NCBI GenBank assembly: GCA_003132085.1
Contig: PKWO01000353.1
Coordinates: 1 to 5,082, forward strand
DNA length: 5,082 nucleotides
Direction of reading: 5' to 3'
Origin: Oxalobacteraceae bacterium
GTDB lineage: Bacteria > Pseudomonadota > Gammaproteobacteria > Burkholderiales > Burkholderiaceae_D
Shown here: piece after piece, positions 4,005 to 5,082 of the stretch
Numbering within the stretch: position 1 is the stretch's first letter
Layout of the letters: each line of letters opens with the position of its first letter
Position numbers and translations under genes: made by a program
Notes under the pieces: generated by a model
Told to the model about the DNA's origin: nothing
Database searches by the model: none
The model's input: only the letters and a program-made list of their open reading frames with translations

Positions 4005-5082
4005 TTATCGCTCTTCTGCATCTTGGCGCTTTGTTTTTGGCCGTTTGCCGATCTTCACGTCGACGACCGATTGCTGGGTTTTTCGCAGCACCGTCAACTT
4101 CGCCACCTCGCCCGGTGTCAATTGCGCGATCAAATTGAGCATGTCGGCAGTATCGCTGACCGCCTTGCCTTCGACGGCGACCAGTATGTCGCCGGGTTTG
4201 ATGCCGGCCGCGTCCGCAGGGCCGCCTTTCACTACACCGGCGATGATGGCGCCGGTTCTAGTGTGCAAGCCGAAGCTGTCGGCCAACTCCGGCGTGATAT
4301 CTTGCGGTTCCACGCCGATATAGCCGCGCACCACCTGACCGTTGCTGATAATGGATTCCATCACCGTCTTGACGGTCGTCACCGGTATCGCAAAGCCGAT
4401 GCCGAGCGAGCCGCCGGTACGTGAATAAATAGCCGTATTGATGCCTAGCAGGTTGCCGTTGGTGTCGACCAGCGCGCCGCCCGAGTTGCCGGGGTTGATC
4501 GCGGCGTCGGTCTGGATGAAATTTTCAAATGTATTGATTCCTAGGTTTTTGCGACCGAGCGCCGACACGATGCCCATGGTGACCGTCTCGCCTACGCCGA
4601 ATGGATTGCCGATCGCCAGCACCACATCGCCGACTTTCGCTTGCTCCGAACGGCCGAGTGTAATGGCGGGCAGGTTTTGCAGTTCGACCTTAACCACTGC
4701 CAAGTCGGTATCGGGGTCAGTGCCGACCACTTTGGCGACCGCTTTGCGGCCGTCCGACAGCGCCACTTCGATTTCGTCGGCGGCTTCCACCACATGATTG
4801 TTGGTCAGGATGAAGCCCTGTTGGCTCACTATTACGCCGGAACCAAGGCTGAATTGCTTCTCTTCCTGATCACCGAAGCGGTCGCCAAAAAATTTCTTGA
4901 AGAATGGGTCGTCCATGAAAGGGTTGTTCGGCTGCTTTGCCTCCTTGGTGGTGAAAATATTGACCACCGAAGGCATCGCGCGTTTGGCGGCATCGCGATA
5001 CGATCCTTGTCCAGGCGTGCTATTGCCGGGCGCTTCCAGCAAGGATAGAGAAGAGGACGCGCCGTGCCCGTGGCGGACGCCA
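4005..5082 (-). CDS. HtrA/Deg-family serine protease with one PDZ domain (5' end outside the window)
   Basis: This is a trypsin-like S1C protease of the HtrA (DegP/DegQ/DegS) group, expected to act in the periplasm on misfolded or regulatory substrates. Residues here are counted from a TTG at 5042. The catalytic triad is H83 (TNNHVV, codon 4794-4796), D113 (DTDLAV, 4704-4706) and S187 (NPGNSGGAL, 4482-4484). A short phenylalanine-rich LA-type loop (about 41-60, starting PFMDDPFFKKFFGD) precedes the protease core. A single PDZ domain spans about 241-332, and the protein ends in a charged tail. One PDZ is the DegS-like plan; DegP and DegQ have two. The frame stays open to the window edge (GVRHGHGASSSLS before the TTG), with no ATG or GTG and no signal peptide inside. 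The true start and the probable N-terminal membrane anchor therefore lie beyond 5082. Calling it degS or degQ would be unsafe. Confidence 0.93.
   Translation of the reverse strand, partial: GVRHGHGASSSLSLLEAPGNSTPGQGSYRDAAKRAMPSVVNIFTTKEAKQPNNPFMDDPFFKKFFGDRFGDQEEKQFSLGSGVIVSQQGFILTNNHVVEAADEIEVALSDGRKAVAKVVGTDPDTDLAVVKVELQNLPAITLGRSEQAKVGDVVLAIGNPFGVGETVTMGIVSALGRKNLGINTFENFIQTDAAINPGNSGGALVDTNGNLLGINTAIYSRTGGSLGIGFAIPVTTVKTVMESIISNGQVVRGYIGVEPQDITPELADSFGLHTRTGAIIAGVVKGGPADAAGIKPGDILVAVEGKAVSDTADMLNLIAQLTPGEVAKLTVLRKTQQSVVDVKIGKRPKTKRQDAEER

Noticed and set aside
5043..5082. The TTG at 5042 as the real start of the Deg protease.
   Set aside because: The frame stays open to the window edge, there is no ribosome site before the TTG, and starting there would leave an envelope protease with no signal or anchor. 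The start is almost certainly outside.
1..5082. A hidden defence, mobile or biosynthetic system in the window.
   Set aside because: Every gene belongs to a known housekeeping or widely conserved family in a familiar order. I saw no transposase, integrase, toxin-antitoxin pair, repeat array or abrupt compositional change.

Overview
The window reads as an ordinary, well-conserved stretch of a betaproteobacterial chromosome. The order hisF-hisI-hisE-HIT-tatA-tatB-tatC, the separate (unfused) hisI and hisE, the TatB C-terminal block with a WYKQQNGRKTRV-type motif, and the neighbouring HtrA-type protease all fit that class. A Nitrosomonadales/Gallionellaceae-like or Burkholderiales-related source is my inference from general resemblance, not something I could test. 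No mobile element, CRISPR array, tRNA or rRNA was seen, and almost every base lies in or close to a recognisable gene.

Layout, plus strand (1-3260): the 3' part of hisF (1-297), hisI (341-763), hisE (760-1128, overlapping hisI by ATGA), a HinT-like HIT hydrolase (1161-1532), then tatA (1602-1835), tatB (1881-2396) and tatC (2499-3260). All genes run the same way with short gaps, so they could be one transcript: the end of the histidine operon reading into the twin-arginine translocase genes. A weak candidate -10 element lies before tatA. The longest gap (102 bases, tatB-tatC) holds a 37-codon frame that overlaps the tatB stop and the tatC start.

Layout, minus strand (5082-3302): a 5'-truncated, single-PDZ HtrA/Deg serine protease (runs off the right edge; ends at 4005), followed after 31 bases by a DUF2461/TIGR02453 gene of unknown function (3973-3302). 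This pair converges on tatC, and a small inverted repeat lies in the 41-base gap between them.

How they work together: HisI and HisE catalyse steps three and two of histidine synthesis, and HisF is the cyclase half of imidazole-glycerol-phosphate synthase. TatABC exports folded proteins carrying twin-arginine signals across the inner membrane, and the protease probably acts in the cell envelope. HinT is a nucleotide phosphoramidase whose link to either pathway is positional only. I found no clear new system. The points most worth a second look are the coupling frame before tatC and a set of altered residues at the TatA/TatB-TatC contact site.
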